Origin: Brachynemurus nebulosus
Taxonomy: Eukaryota > Arthropoda > Insecta > Neuroptera > Myrmeleontidae
Length of the DNA: 64,000 nucleotides
NCBI GenBank assembly: GCA_035578155.1
Contig: JAPWDM010000008.1
Coordinates: forward strand, 29,227,280-29,291,279
Direction of reading: 5' to 3'
The notes beneath the pieces were generated by a model that saw only the letters and a list, made by a program, of their open reading frames with translations, made no database searches and was not told the DNA's origin. The position numbers and the translations under genes are program-made. Position 1 is the stretch's first letter; every line of letters starts with the position of its first letter. Shown piece by piece: positions 36,556 through 48,351 of the stretch.

Positions 36556-39432
36556 CTATTTTGTCCAAATTCGAAAACAAAAATAATAAACAATTTCTAC
36601 GATGCTTAAAACACTGGCACCAATAAACAAACCAGCAGTTCCTCCAACATACACTGTAAACATATAACAAAATAAGATAAATATTTTCAAATTTAATAAA
36701 AATTTCTGACCTATTAAATCTAATTTATCACGAACAACAGTTCTTTTAAATCTTTCGGTTGGGAGTTTAGTGAGTTTTATAATTACTTCACCATATGAGC
36801 GTTTTCTGAAAATAAATATCAAATTATGTATTATACCATTACCATTTTAAAGTGCATTACATACTGCTCTTCTCTCAATACAAATTCGTTCGAACCTACC
36901 TCATAACAACTTATGAACCTGTTTACACTTTGATCAGTAATTAGTGCGAGTGCGTAGTGTGAGTGTTTAGTGATTAGTACAAAACACGTTTGGACATAGA
37001 TTGATTAGTGATTAGTGTTTAGTGTTTAGCGAAGTAGACTGATTAGTAGAGTCTATTTTTTTGCGAGTAGTTCATCCCTTCTACACCACTCGCATGCGCA
37101 CAAACTACGTTTGAACATTACGTCTTGTTTATTGCCAACATATAAATACACGTGGTTTTGTTACAAGTACCTAATATTAATTCATTGAATGACTCTTCAG
37201 TCATCCGTAGTGTATACTTAGTAAAATTAATCTGTTTTATCCTCAATAGCTACTTTTTTTACAAACTGCTTACTTGCACCAAAATTTTGTCTCCTGGATA
37301 TCTATTTTCTCTCCCACAAACGTGTGGGTTTGTTTACATCCAATCCGACTTATTCCATAATAATAATATTTATTATTTCTCGAATTATTACTTTACGTAA
37401 TTTTTTAACTTGGTCCATTTCATTTCTTGTCATGGTAAACTTTACTAAACAAAAACACTAAACACAATTTGGACAGTACTTTACTAATCACTCAAAACTA
37501 AGCACTAATCACTAACCTACTAATCACTCGCACTCGCACTAATCAATGTGTAAACGGGCTATTACAGATAGAAATAATATATAATTATTTTTATGGACCT
37601 TTTATGGATGGATTTTTTATGAAAAGGATCAGAGGAAATAATTCTAGGTTGTATATAAAATTTGATTAAATATTATAAATAAAAAAGAAAGTATAGTTAA
37701 AATACCGAATATATCCTCTGTTGACTTTTATTACGGTTATATCATTTTCTTCGCAAGATGGTAAACAGTCTATAGAAAGACCTTTCTTTTTAGACCAATG
37801 AGGCTTGACTACAGTTAGTTCTTCCAAAAAATTATACAGACACAATAAGCCAGTTAAATTACAAATTCTATCTGTAAAAAATATTTTATTTTAATTACAT
37901 TTTAAATTTATGTAAAAATTTAAAAAAAATGATTATGAGCCCCTAAAGCAGGAGTCGGCAACGCGACACCTACGACGTTTTTCAAATATACTCTCATTGA
38001 CTACTAAAAACAAAACTACATTCTATGTTATATTAAGTTTTCTTAAGGGGGTATTCTGGTCTAGACGGCCAAATTTTAGGTGTTTTTCCAGGCGTAATAA
38101 ATAAAAAACATTAAACATTTTTACTATCGGTTTTTTATAAACATTTAAAAAGTACAAAAAAGGGAAAAAAATTAAAATTGAAAAAAGTACTAGCAAAGTA
38201 GGGACTCAAAAAAAAGCTGCTGCCTGGTTGACATGATTCCGACCTCTTCGGTAATCTGAAACACGGGAGCGATTTAAAAAAAAAAAAATTAGAAAAATGA
38301 CGCCCATGTAAAAAAGCTTTTTTTCCCATCGTTTTTTCAGTTTTGGGAATTTTTTAAAAATATTAAAAAAAATTCAAAAAATCTTTCGTTAAACGAATTT
38401 TGAATATATTAAGAAGCTCTGTCCAAAATTTCAAAGCAATCGGTTCACTAGAACTTGAGATATCACTAGAACTTGAGATATCAAAAAACATAGTTTCGAG
38501 AAAAACTAGTTTAAAATTTTAAGTCTCGTTTCGGGCAGTCTGAGTCATTTATAGTGTGTTATATTTCTTTAATCAGCGATCCCTGCCTCGTACAATGTTC
38601 TTTCCTCTAAACTTTAAAAATATGCAAAAAAAACAATCAATTTTTTTGAATTCTTAAGCCAGAATACCCCCTTAATTTTTTATTCACATTGCGCACTTTT
38701 TTTTTTAAAAAACCGCTTAAAAAAGGTTCAGCTGTACTTATATGATAATTATCTATATAACACATATTCAATATAAAGAAAATTACTTGAATTAGGCATG
38801 AGATGATGAGTGCAATTACAAAATTTATAATGAGCTTTCTTTCGTTCTTCTACTACACATCCCGTGAAACTGTAGTATTTTTGAACAGTTAAGTAGTTTT
38901 CATCAAAATATCGACATCTTCTGTGTTTCAAAGCAATATTTCGCACCTCCGGGTCATTTACAATTTCTTGTACACCAATTAAATATTCTCTTTTGAAACC
39001 AGGTTTAATTTTATTTTCATAACTGGGAATTTGTATGCTAGGCACCTCTTCTCGGCTTAATATGTAAATTTCTGTTGGTGAATTTACTTCAAAACTTAAT
39101 TTTCCTGGACTTGTGTTGTCAGATATAAGTAAATTTTTGATTGAATTATTTTTAGGAGGTCTAAAACAAAATATCATCAGTTGGGGCGAACCTAGACACT
39201 AGGAGCGAATTTAGACAGAGCTGCCTCTCGAAATTTCTTCGTCAGTGTTATGACCGTACAAGGTCATAGATCAATTTATGCTACTGAATTTTGTCTGTTA
39301 AGAGCGTTATGAGTTAGTCATTAAAGAAAAGTGATGAACGTGACATCTTTGTATTTTGTTATTTTACAGGCGTATTGTTTATAATTTTTAAAAATAACGC
39401 GCGTTCTGAAATCTTATAAAGAAACTGCTATA

Positions 39433-39470
<38 letters not shown>

Positions 39471-42400
39471 AGTTATATATATAAAGTAGGGACTGGCAAC
39501 AAAATGTTTGGGGTTTTTTTGCAATATATGTACCAAAAATGAAAGCTGTATTGTGCTTAATTTTTTTTTATAAATTGATTAATAAAAAATTGTCTATAGA
39601 TGAGGCGAATTCATACATCATGGTGCGTCAATATAAAAAGAAAGTGGGTATAAACTACCTAAACTGTAGTCTAGATAACATAAAATGGGCTCTTTTCGAC
39701 AGAGGCGCAACAACCGGGGTGGTCCAAGGGGTTCGGACCCCCTAAAATTACCTAAAAATTTTCCTTCAATTTATTTCATTTATATTAAAAAGTAAAATTT
39801 TTAGTGGTTTACTAATATATTTTATTTAAAAATCAAATTTTCGGAGACGACATTTTATTACAACATTTTCCATTGTTATCGAAGAACTGCGTCATCAAAA
39901 AATTTGATAATTTAAATTTTTGTTGGACCCCCTGTAGATATGTAGTTGTTGCGTCCCTGCTTTCCGATATTAAAAATAAAAGAAAACCGCTCAGACAAGC
40001 TGCTGAATATTTCCATGTTCCCAAATCGACCTTACATGATAGACTCAAAGGCAAATTGAAATAGAATTCATTTAAATCCAAAATGTTTTATTCCACCCAT
40101 CAAAAGTCATTCGCTGATGCAGTTATCTTAGCGAATTTTCAGATTGGAAATTCAGCTATTTTTATCTTTTTATGTCCGATTTTATCCATATGCATGACTG
40201 AATGTGATTTATATTGCAAATAAAGCACTGTCCAGATTCGCCTCACACATAGGGGCGAATCTAGACACTATATAACAAAAAAAAAAAAAAAATGTTGCAG
40301 TAGAATTTTTTAGATAAACTCTAAACAATTTATTACCAAAAAACTGAAAAAATCGTCCAGATTCGCGCCAACTGACGGTACATAAAAAAATTACATCGTA
40401 TAAATTTGAAAATATTCTTGAAGGGTTACGAAAGTTTAACTACATAGTGCAATGTTTCTCAACAGCCGGTCCGCGGACCGGTACCGACCTGCAAAAATAT
40501 CTTACTGGTATGCAGAAAGATGTGTGAATTACAACAAACAAACAAAAAACTAATACAGCTGAACCTTTTTTTGTGCGGTTTTTTTATGCGTTTTATGCGA
40601 TTTATTTTTATGCGGTTTGTAAAATACGGTCATTAAAATACATAATATGAATCAAAATCAAGAGACAGTAAGAAACCTAAACATTTACTATAATAACTTT
40701 CATTGATAAAAATACTTTTTAACAGCTTTTAAGTATTTAATCAATACATTGCATAAGAACATAAGTCATTGCATCATTTAATTTTTTTGCAGATGTATTT
40801 TTCAAAATTTTCATAATATTATAAAAATGAAATAAAATGTTCCTACGTGTAAATTAAGGCTTTATCTTGTTTAGAAAAGCAACTTCTATTGAAATTGTGA
40901 GGTTTTGAGCGTTTTGAGTTATGTATTTTCGATGAGATTTTTTTATGCGGTCCGGATCCACCGCATAAAAAAAGTTTTTTTACAATCTGGATCGAACGAA
41001 TCTTTTTATAGCTATTTATGATATTTTTGAATATATTTCTTCTGTGCGATTTTTTTTATGCGGTCCCTATCTACCGTACAAAAAAGGATCAGCTGTACAG
41101 TTTGTATTTTTTGCTTACAAAAAAAAAAATAAAATAGTGGGACTAGCTTTACGCAAAAAAAGTCTTTGGCAATAAAAATCGCATGTTTTGGTCCATGATA
41201 GCAGACGTCTAGCACAATAAAGAAATTTTTTTTATTTTGGAAAAATAAAACAGCGAGGCAAATTTTTTACCCAAAAATAGTTTTTGAATGTAAAAAAAAA
41301 CAATCTATGGGATTTAGCTTTTTTATTTACGGTACATGATAGCACACGTCTAGAACAATACCGCATTAACTTTTTTATTTTAGAAAAAGGAAATCGTAGG
41401 ACAAACTTTATGAACATTAATGGTCGATCAAATGATCGGGAAGCGACATTTCATGTTACACGACCTAATGTTATTCCAATTAACGGTGAAAATGATTTCC
41501 AGGCTACAAGAATTTCGTTTATAATTAAATTTGCATACTTTATACATAATAATAAAGTTTTCCCCTTAAGGAGCCACAAAAAATATAAAATATTCGTTAG
41601 ACCGGTTTCGGCTACTTTTGTAGCCCTTTTCAGTAGCATAAAATATAACAAATACAAAAACCAGAAATATAATAAATATAAACAAAAAAAAAAAAAAAAA
41701 TCAGAAATATAATAATTAATTAACTAATTATAAAAACCAGAAATATAAAAAAAAAATTTAAAAAATGGGCATATTCATGCGACGAAGCGGTTTTATTTTT
41801 ATCTGTACTGACATTTGTTGGTAATGTTGGTATCTAATTAAAGCACCATCTTATAGCTAATACAATTTATTGAAAAATATTTCTAGAAAACCAGGGAAAA
41901 AAAAGAAGGCTTCTTTATTTAAAAATGCTTAACTTGGCTTATGATATAGATAATACTCTTTTTCACTGGTCTTATAAAACTATTTTTTGATAAATGGTAT
42001 CATTAACAAGACGTTGCTTTAAAACGTCACCAAGAGATATTAGTCCAGGCAGAAATAAAACCACTTCGTCGCATAGATATACCCAATATGCACCCTACTG
42101 ATGGTTTGCATAAATTTTCTAAACTTTTTCAGATATTACTATACTAACAAATTTTGTATTAAAATAAACAAAATTGTATACTTACTTATCGACCTGGATA
42201 GAATTAATAGCATAACATATTCCTATTTCTGTTTTTAAGGGCTTAAAATAGGTACAACAATCTAATTTTTTGTCGTTCCATTGACAATTTGCAAGTAAAT
42301 CAGTACAATTTTTCCTAAGCTAATAAATAAATCAATTATAAGTAATTCAAAAAAAAAAAAAAAAAAAAATTGCGGTTGTAGTGAAACTTCTATGCGACAA

Positions 42401-45400
42401 CAATATAATTAGTTATAAGAGTAAAGTATTATGTGAATAAATAAAATATTATTTTAGATGCAACCATTACAGATTTCATTTCAGTTGTTTTTGTTACACT
42501 CTCACCCATTACAGCTTTCGTTACAAACTCAGACATAGTTATCCCCAAAGTAGATTAAGGCCGGATTTACACGAGTTTAGTAACTAAAGCAGGTTACTAA
42601 AGCAAGTAGCTAAATTGAATAGTTTTTTTATTTAGTGGCTGTCTACATACAATTTAGTAAATTGATTTAGTATTAGTTGAAGTAGTAATACATAACCTAG
42701 GAAAACTAAATTAAAAATGGTACATAGTCATCAATAAATTCGTTGTGCACTATAAAAATGTATCAGATATGTTTGAGCTGACTTGTTGTTTCGACCTTTT
42801 AATGTATTTATATATGATTTGTCCCAAATATATTCCATGAAAATGGAAAAAAAAATATTATATATATTTTTTTATTATTATTAGATGAAGAGTGGTTGTC
42901 AGACGAATTTCAGTTTTTTATCGAGTTGCCTTCAGTGCCTTTTTTTGATATTTATAATTTATACTACAATAAGTATAAAAATTCCCAAAGAAATATTTGC
43001 AGTAAATAAATATTTACGCGCCTATATTTGTATATTTGAAATCTACTAAACACTTTACTAATGTGTTTACACTGGTACAAATAACAGCAAGTTAAAAAAA
43101 ATAAAGTGGGGGTAAGCTACTTGCACAAGTAAATAGAACAGGCTTCTATTTACTTGACTAAACAGATTACTAAATTTCTTACTTGCACTTGCACTAAATA
43201 CAACTGTCTACATGACAAAAGTAACTAAATTTAGTAACTTGATTAAGTAACCTGCTTTAGCTACTAAACTCGTGTAAATACGGCATTAGATAGGTATCTA
43301 CCGTATCTATATTCAGACCAAAATAAGCTTTTTTTGCGCATTTCGCCATCTACGTCATAATACGTCACATATTTGAATTTTTAGAAAAAGACAACATTAC
43401 AATTACCACAGATGAGACAGATCAAGCCTACCTATAAAAAAGTGAAATCTTAAAGTTGCAATAAGTAACAATTTACACCACTACTACTTTAGTTTGTTAC
43501 TGACTGCCGTGGTGTTCACGTCAAAATAAAAATCATGCTTTTTTAATCAGCTCGTGAAATTTAAACAGAAAAAATATGAAGTGTGTCGTATTTAAGTGTA
43601 AAAATTCTATTGAATCAAAAATTTCTCAAAATAAAGGGATATCTTTCTTAAAATAAATAAATTTATTTTTAATTGTTGATAAGTTGTCAAATATGTCGGC
43701 CATCATAGTATATAGTGTATGTATGCTAGGGATGATCGATATTCATCGATGTTAGAAAAACATCGATGTTTAGGGGGAAAACATCGATGTTATGTCCTCG
43801 ATAACATCGACACATCGATGTTATGAGAATAATATCGAAACATCGATATTACTCTAAACTATCCAGTATTTATAAAGTCCTGTCGCTGATTTAAAACAAG
43901 ATCCATTACTTTTATGGCAAGTTCTAGGATCCACTTATTCAAACTTGAAAAAAATTGCCATTAAATATTTGTATTTCACAGTAACTTCAACAGCTTCAGA
44001 GAGACTTTTTTCAAAAGCTGGGCAGCATTTGTATCAACAAAGGAACATATTAAAAGGGAAACTTCTAACAAAGTGACTTTTTTTGCAAAGTGTACCAAAT
44101 AAATACTGGCAATGTTAATTTTTAATAAATAAAATAAGGTTATAATGGTTGTTTATTTTGCTACAGAAACATCGATGTTTTCGAACATCGATATCTTTCT
44201 TTCGATATATATCGTATATCGGTACTCTTGAATCGATGTTAACATCAATGTCAACATCGATGTTTTTCTAATATCGATCATCCCTAATGTATGCGAACTG
44301 CATATATCATCATCAAAATATATTACTAACGCATTGGTATATTTGTGTCCATACATCGTGTCTTGTGATTGTATGTGTGCTGTGTTACGTCACCCATTGA
44401 TTACAGTGAGAACAGTTTGATAGACATTCTAGTTTGACCCCTTGACAATTACTTATTATTATATTTATACAGCATGAGTTTTTTCAGAGTTGCCATTTTT
44501 ATTACAGCCAAACCGTTGATAAGAGCTATAAAGATCCTGACTATAGCAATCGGTTGCCCCCGTTGATATCTGCAACTCTTATTTGAACAATTTCTCAATT
44601 AAATCAACGGTTTGGCTGTGGCAAAGATGGCAACTCTCAAAAAAGTCTGTATATATATAATTCGCCATCTACGTCATCAAGATCTGCGCGTCGGCATACC
44701 TATCTTAATCTACTTTGGTTATCCCCCACTATAGAAGTTTCACTTCAAAAAAAGCTTACACTATTACCTGATCCGTAATTAACTTAAAAGACATGTAACA
44801 AGCCTCGAAATTTCTTGAATCAACACACTCTGATTTTAATGTTGAAGCACTTCCACGAAAAAATCCGATTTCATTAAATATATCAGGGGCATTAAGACTC
44901 CCTTCTCCATTCCATATCCTAAGCAGATTCATAAAAATTTCTAGTACTTACAAAAAATAGAAACACCAATAAAAAATATTTAAGTGTAATTAGCTACGAT
45001 TAAGTGTTTGGTTTTTATTAGCCAATAAGTTCAGAAATTTAACTTACTCATCAGCAAATTGTTCAGCACGCTCGCTTTCCACTTCACAAACAACTGCGGC
45101 CGGAAAAGCAGTTTTCCAATCTCTATAAGCTGTGTCGGATACAAAACTTATACTACTGTTTTCATAGTTATCCCAGGCAGAGAGAATTAATAAAACAGAT
45201 CCTAACCAGCATAATCCTAGACTAATTATCCAAAATAATCTAAAAATAATAATATTTGTATAGGACATGATTGGTTACTGGGTGTGATTCTCAAATCTGG
45301 CAAGATATTTGTAGAACTTTGTGGCTAACGCCGCATTTCATGAACAAAAAATCTAAATTTTAAGCGTAAAAATTTTTTTAAAGCTATTAAAAAAGCTACA

Positions 45401-48056
45401 TGACAGAAAAGTCCTAATCCATAGGATTTGTAGAATAAATAAGATTTACTTATGAGGGGGGCTGAAATTAGTAATTGATAAAGAACTGATATATAATTAT
45501 TTATGAATAATACCCCAAAAAAAACCGCAATTAAAAAGACCATTTTGTCAAATGTACCAAAGAATCAAAATTTATTGTGTTTTTTACAGTGAATGGGGAA
45601 ATTTTTCGGAAACAAAATTGTTTCAAATTGAAATTACTAAAAATTATATTTTACAAAATATTTCGGAACCTTGTATAGTATGCCAATAATGGCGCTACCT
45701 TGTGGCAAAATTGGAGACCGATAAGAGAGACAAGGGCTTTTAAAAAAAAAAAAATATAGGAAAAAATTTCAATTCTCCTGAATTTTTCGATTTTTTCAAA
45801 ATGTTACAAGAAGCGATAACCCCAGAATCATTGGACAAAATGTAACTAAATGAGTGCATTCGTTGCCCTCATCATTTACTTCTAAATGATGTACGCACAT
45901 GCGTACACTAATTAAAAATTGCGCGCGAATTGGCGGGAATTAGCAATATCAATCTCCGCCCAGTTTTTAACCATATGGTTTGTTTATAAAAGGGTTAATT
46001 AGTGTGTGCATGTGCCTATATCATTTAGAAGTAAGTGATGAGGACAACGAGCGCATTCAATCGCCGTGTTCGTTGCTGAGTTTTCTGCTCAAAGTGAGCT
46101 GTTAGCGCATGCGCAAGAACATTTTTATGAAGTACGAAATACTTGTGGTCATAATGGCCGTGTTCGTTGCTGAGTTTTTCTGCTTAAAGTGAGCTGTTCG
46201 CACATGCGCAAGAACTTTTTTTATGGAACACGCATACTCCAAAATACTTCATATTATGAGCATAAGTATTTCGTACTTCATAAAAATGTTTTTGCGCATG
46301 CGCTAACAGCTCACTTTAAGCAGAAAAACTCAGCAACGAACACGGCGAATGTTGCTCCTTTCAATGCTCCCCCCCACCCCATATAAAAAATTATTTTAAA
46401 CCTGGTTTCACGTCTTTAACCGCAGTAAATCTGGAGATATTCATTGATTTAGACGTCAACATATCTACATTAACATACTGAAAATTTTCACGTGACTTCT
46501 TCTGAATGCCCTAGACCCAAAAACCTTTGATCATATGTCCAAATTGATTTGATTACGGTCCATTCTCTCCTTATAGTTACCCATAGCTTCACACTACTCT
46601 TTATGGAGGGGAACCGTGAAAAGAGATAAATTATCTGTATGTAAAACCATGTCCCTGCCACTTGTTTTCAAGGACGGACCTTTTCATGTCACAGTTTGCT
46701 ACATTTGCTACGTGGCGCTAATGGTATAGGGGGTATACTAAATAGAGTTGGGACATGTGACCATTTTTCATCAAATAGATGTCAAAATTAATTACCATAT
46801 GATTGAGCACAAAAGTATCGTCACCAAGTTATGTGTTAACGAAGAATTAAAATTTTTTAATTTAATTAATCTTTCTAGGTTGAATTAAAGTATTTTTTTA
46901 AATATTTAATTTATTTCCAATTTATTTTAGATGAAAAATAGCGAACTATTAAACCTCATGTCTCGACTCTAATTTTATCCCCTAGTAAATCAACGCCATC
47001 TGGTATATTAGTTACAGCGACGTCAGAGAACGGTCCATTTTTTTATAATAGACTAAATGGAGAGTGACAGGGACATGATGTAAAACTGACGAACGAGACC
47101 AAAAATACTGGATTCATTCAAAGAAAATTTTTTTGTAGAATATATCTAATATACAGGGTGTTAGTGAATAAATGCGAAAGATTTTAACAGGTCATTGCTG
47201 AGGTTTTTTATGTAAAAAAGTTCATATATACCCAGGTCCAAAAACGCTTAGCTTCCAAGATACAGAGTGTTCAGTTTCTCGTCTTTTTTAATATTTCCTT
47301 AAATATTTCAAAAACGTTTTGAGATACTGACACATAATTTGGGATACGCTATGACAGAATAAATACCCATATTCTGAAGCAGACAGAATATTTCCACTCA
47401 AACCAATGGTGTCTGTACGACCAAGTGATGACGTATTTTTGAAGAAAAAAAGACACCCTAATGATTTTTTCCAATTTGAAAATGTTTTGTCTAAGGTCCC
47501 ATAAACTGTTGACGAAAATGATAATTTGAAAATGTTTTTTCTAATGTCCTATAAATTATTGACGAAAATGATCTCTTAGTACTTTGTCGCTCATGTAGCC
47601 GTTTTTAAGATAAAAAATAATTTCTAGTTACTGTTCCTACCACAAAACCGGTATGGGCTATCAAGTAGCCCACCTACTCTGTATCTTGGAAACTAAGCGT
47701 TTTCGGACCTGGATTTATATAAACTTTTTTACATAAAAGAACCTCACCAATCACGTGCTAAAATCTTTCGCACTTATTCACTAACACCCTTAATATACCA
47801 TTTAAAGAATTTGTCACTGTTTTTGGATATAGAACATTTATTCCTACCATTACCGAAGTTATTACTAAATTTCTTTTTTACAACTCCAAAAATTGTTATG
47901 TTTTAAATAAAATTATTGAAAAAAAAAATTATTACAATTTTTAAATTATTAAAATTATTAAAATTACCTTCCCAACCAGTGTGTTTTAGTATCACCAATA
48001 TAGAATAATCCATGAATATTACTAAATAATAAAAATCCTCGTAGAGCACTTAACAT
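36556..48056 (-). CDS. Pickpocket-type DEG/ENaC sodium channel subunit
   Basis: Eight exons read leftward: 48056-47968, 45239-45048, 44940-44768, 42319-42186, 39160-38787, 37871-37706, 36805-36711, 36653-36556; about 440 aa. Exon 1 starts MLSALRGFLLFSNIHGLFYI with the conserved gating His-Gly. Exon 2 has TM1 (LFWIISLGLCWLGSVLLILS) and the post-TM1 FPAAVVCE. Extracellular cysteine signatures follow: NCTDLLANCQWN...LDCCTYF...GICYAINS, CRYFDENYL...FCNCTHHLMPNS, ICNLTGLLCLYNF and DCLPSCEE. Exon 8 has TM2 with GGTAGLFIGASVLSIVEIVY, including the G-A-S filter. All junction phases agree except exon 2 to 3, where one base is in excess, perhaps in a T-run at 44933-44937. The last intron is only 57 nt. 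Introns hold many transposons. Which ppk paralogue this is cannot be told. Confidence 0.9.
36914..37561. mobile_element. Harbinger-like MITE with TTA duplication, 648 bp
   Basis: The ends TGAACCTGTTTACACTTTGA and the reverse complement of TAGCCCGTTTACACATTGAT, with TTA at 36911-36913 and 37562-37564. Internal words 'AGTGATTAG' and 'GCGAGTGCG' repeat near both ends. It is in the sixth intron of the channel gene. Confidence 0.75.
38047..38671. mobile_element. piggyBac-like TTAA element, 625 bp
   Basis: GGGGGTATTCTGG is inverted exactly at the right end (CCAGAATACCCCC) and both ends are flanked by TTAA (38043-38046, 38672-38675). It carries an 18-bp tandem duplication (CACTAGAACTTGAGATAT) near 38450. 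It lies in the fifth intron of the channel gene, 116 nt from exon 5. No coding remnant. Confidence 0.8.
39178..40374 (+). mobile_element. Pogo/Tigger-like element with a Psq helix-turn-helix relic
   Basis: The ends CAGTTGGGGCGAACCTAGAC and the reverse complement of CAGTTGGCGCGAATCTGGAC are inverted. At about 39958-40064 (+) it encodes SLLSDIKNKRKPLRQAAEYF followed by HVPKSTLHDRLKGK, a Psq-type DNA-binding motif (R.AA..F.VP.STL..R..G) as in Tigger/pogo transposases. A poly(A) run of about 35 nt is at 39434. It begins 16 nt upstream of the channel exon-5 acceptor. No clear TA duplication was found. Confidence 0.7.
40556..41095. mobile_element. Tc1/mariner-type element, 540 bp
   Basis: The ends CAGCTGAACCTTTTTTTGTG and the reverse complement of CAGCTGATCCTTTTTTGTAC are flanked by TA. 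'TTTTATGCGGT' words repeat inside both ends. A lone related end is at about 38700-38735. A GC-rich hAT-like end (GCCGGTCCGCGGACCGG) lies just before, near 40460. Confidence 0.8.
41134..41400. repeat. Two diverged tandem copies, period about 141 bp
   Basis: 'CATGATAGCA(G/C)ACGTCTAG(C/A)ACAATA' occurs at about 41194 and 41335 with related flanks. The text 41400-41766 includes a GACCGGTTTCGGCT / TAGCCCTTTTCAGT block of unknown origin. It is in the fourth intron of the channel gene. Confidence 0.6.
41767..42084. mobile_element. Short TIR element, 318 bp
   Basis: GGGCATATTCATGCGACGAA at the left pairs with the reverse complement of GGGTATATCTATGCGACGAA at the right, continuing G(C/T)GGTTTTATTT. 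The target duplication is unclear. Confidence 0.65.
42558..43285. mobile_element. Harbinger-like MITE with TTA duplication, 728 bp
   Basis: Left AGGCCGGATTTACACGAGTT and the reverse complement of the right end share TTTACACGAGTTTAGTA and 'CTAAAGCAGGTTAC'. TTA flanks both sides (42555-42557, 43286-43288). It lies in the third intron of the channel gene within a looser inverted pair (GTGAAACTTCTAT near 42377 and 44730). Confidence 0.7.
43727..44286 (+). mobile_element. hAT deletion derivative with transposase C-terminus
   Basis: It starts TAGGGATGATCGATAT and ends ATATCGATCATCCCTA, with exact 8-bp duplications ATGTATGC (43719-43726, 44287-44294). Both subterminal regions repeat ACATCGATGTT many times, likely transposase binding sites. 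The centre encodes the hAT dimerisation domain (next entry). Confidence 0.92.
43894..44118 (+). pseudogene. hAT transposase C-terminal dimerisation domain relic
   Basis: The frame reads KQDPLLLWQVLGSTYSNLKK then ...VTSTASERLFSKAG... and, after one internal stop, LFLQSVPNKYW. This is the hAT C-terminal signature (LLWW...L..LA..yL.ipatS..sERlFS.aG....R..L...l...LLfl..N). The rest of the transposase is missing. It may once have been internal to an autonomous relative of this element. Confidence 0.88.
44470..44649. mobile_element. TA-flanked MITE, 180 bp
   Basis: CAGCATGAGTTTTTTCAGAG and the reverse complement of CAGACTTTTTTGAGAGTTGC form the ends, continuing into inverted GCCAAACCGTTGAT. TA flanks both sides. 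It is 120 bp from exon 3 of the channel gene. Confidence 0.75.
45853..46350. repeat. Two adjacent foldbacks
   Basis: At 45853-46057, TCATTTACTTCTAAATGAT-type text and CGCACATGCGTACAC are inverted around a 'GGCGGGAATTAGC' centre. At 46060-46350, a ~95-bp unit (GCCGTGTTCGTTGCTGAGTT...) occurs twice directly and once inverted. It is in intron 1 of the channel gene. Confidence 0.75.
46648..47077. mobile_element. CATGTCCCTG element, copy 2 (uninterrupted)
   Basis: CATGTCCCTGCCAC and GTGACAGGGACATG form the ends; ATGTAAAAC is duplicated on both sides (8-9 bp). It is the 'empty-site' reference for the insertions in 31277-32873. Confidence 0.85.
47154..47791. mobile_element. CAGGGTG element with long terminal inverted repeats, 638 bp
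   Basis: CAGGGTGTTAGTGAATAAAT and the reverse complement of AAGGGTGTTAGTGAATAAGT begin inverted repeats of about 130 bp, which include 'GTCC.AAAACGCTTAG'. AATATA flanks both sides. Superfamily unknown. It is 176 bp from exon 1 of the channel gene. Confidence 0.75.
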
Positions 48057-48351
48057 ATTTTTATTGTTAAAATAATAATTTCAATAACAATAAAACTGTC
48101 GCAAAAATTACAATTAACGTTCTGTTCTTTTTTTTTTTTTCATTCTCAGTCTCATTAATTATTAATTTATAATACTAATATTACTAACATGCGATAATTA
48201 TACCTGATTTAAAATATATTGCTTAAAAAAAATTACATAGAATATTTACAATTAATCAATACATATTATAATTAATTATTCAATTATATACAATTTATGA
48301 AAATAATTTAAAATACACAATTAAACCAATTATTATAAATATTAAGACTTT

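Noticed and set aside
45325..45543. Hydrophobic minus-strand frame of 72 codons upstream of channel exon 2
   Set aside because: Hydrophobicity comes from A/T-rich sequence; the true N-terminus is exon 1 at 47968-48056, which joins in phase and carries the His-Gly motif.
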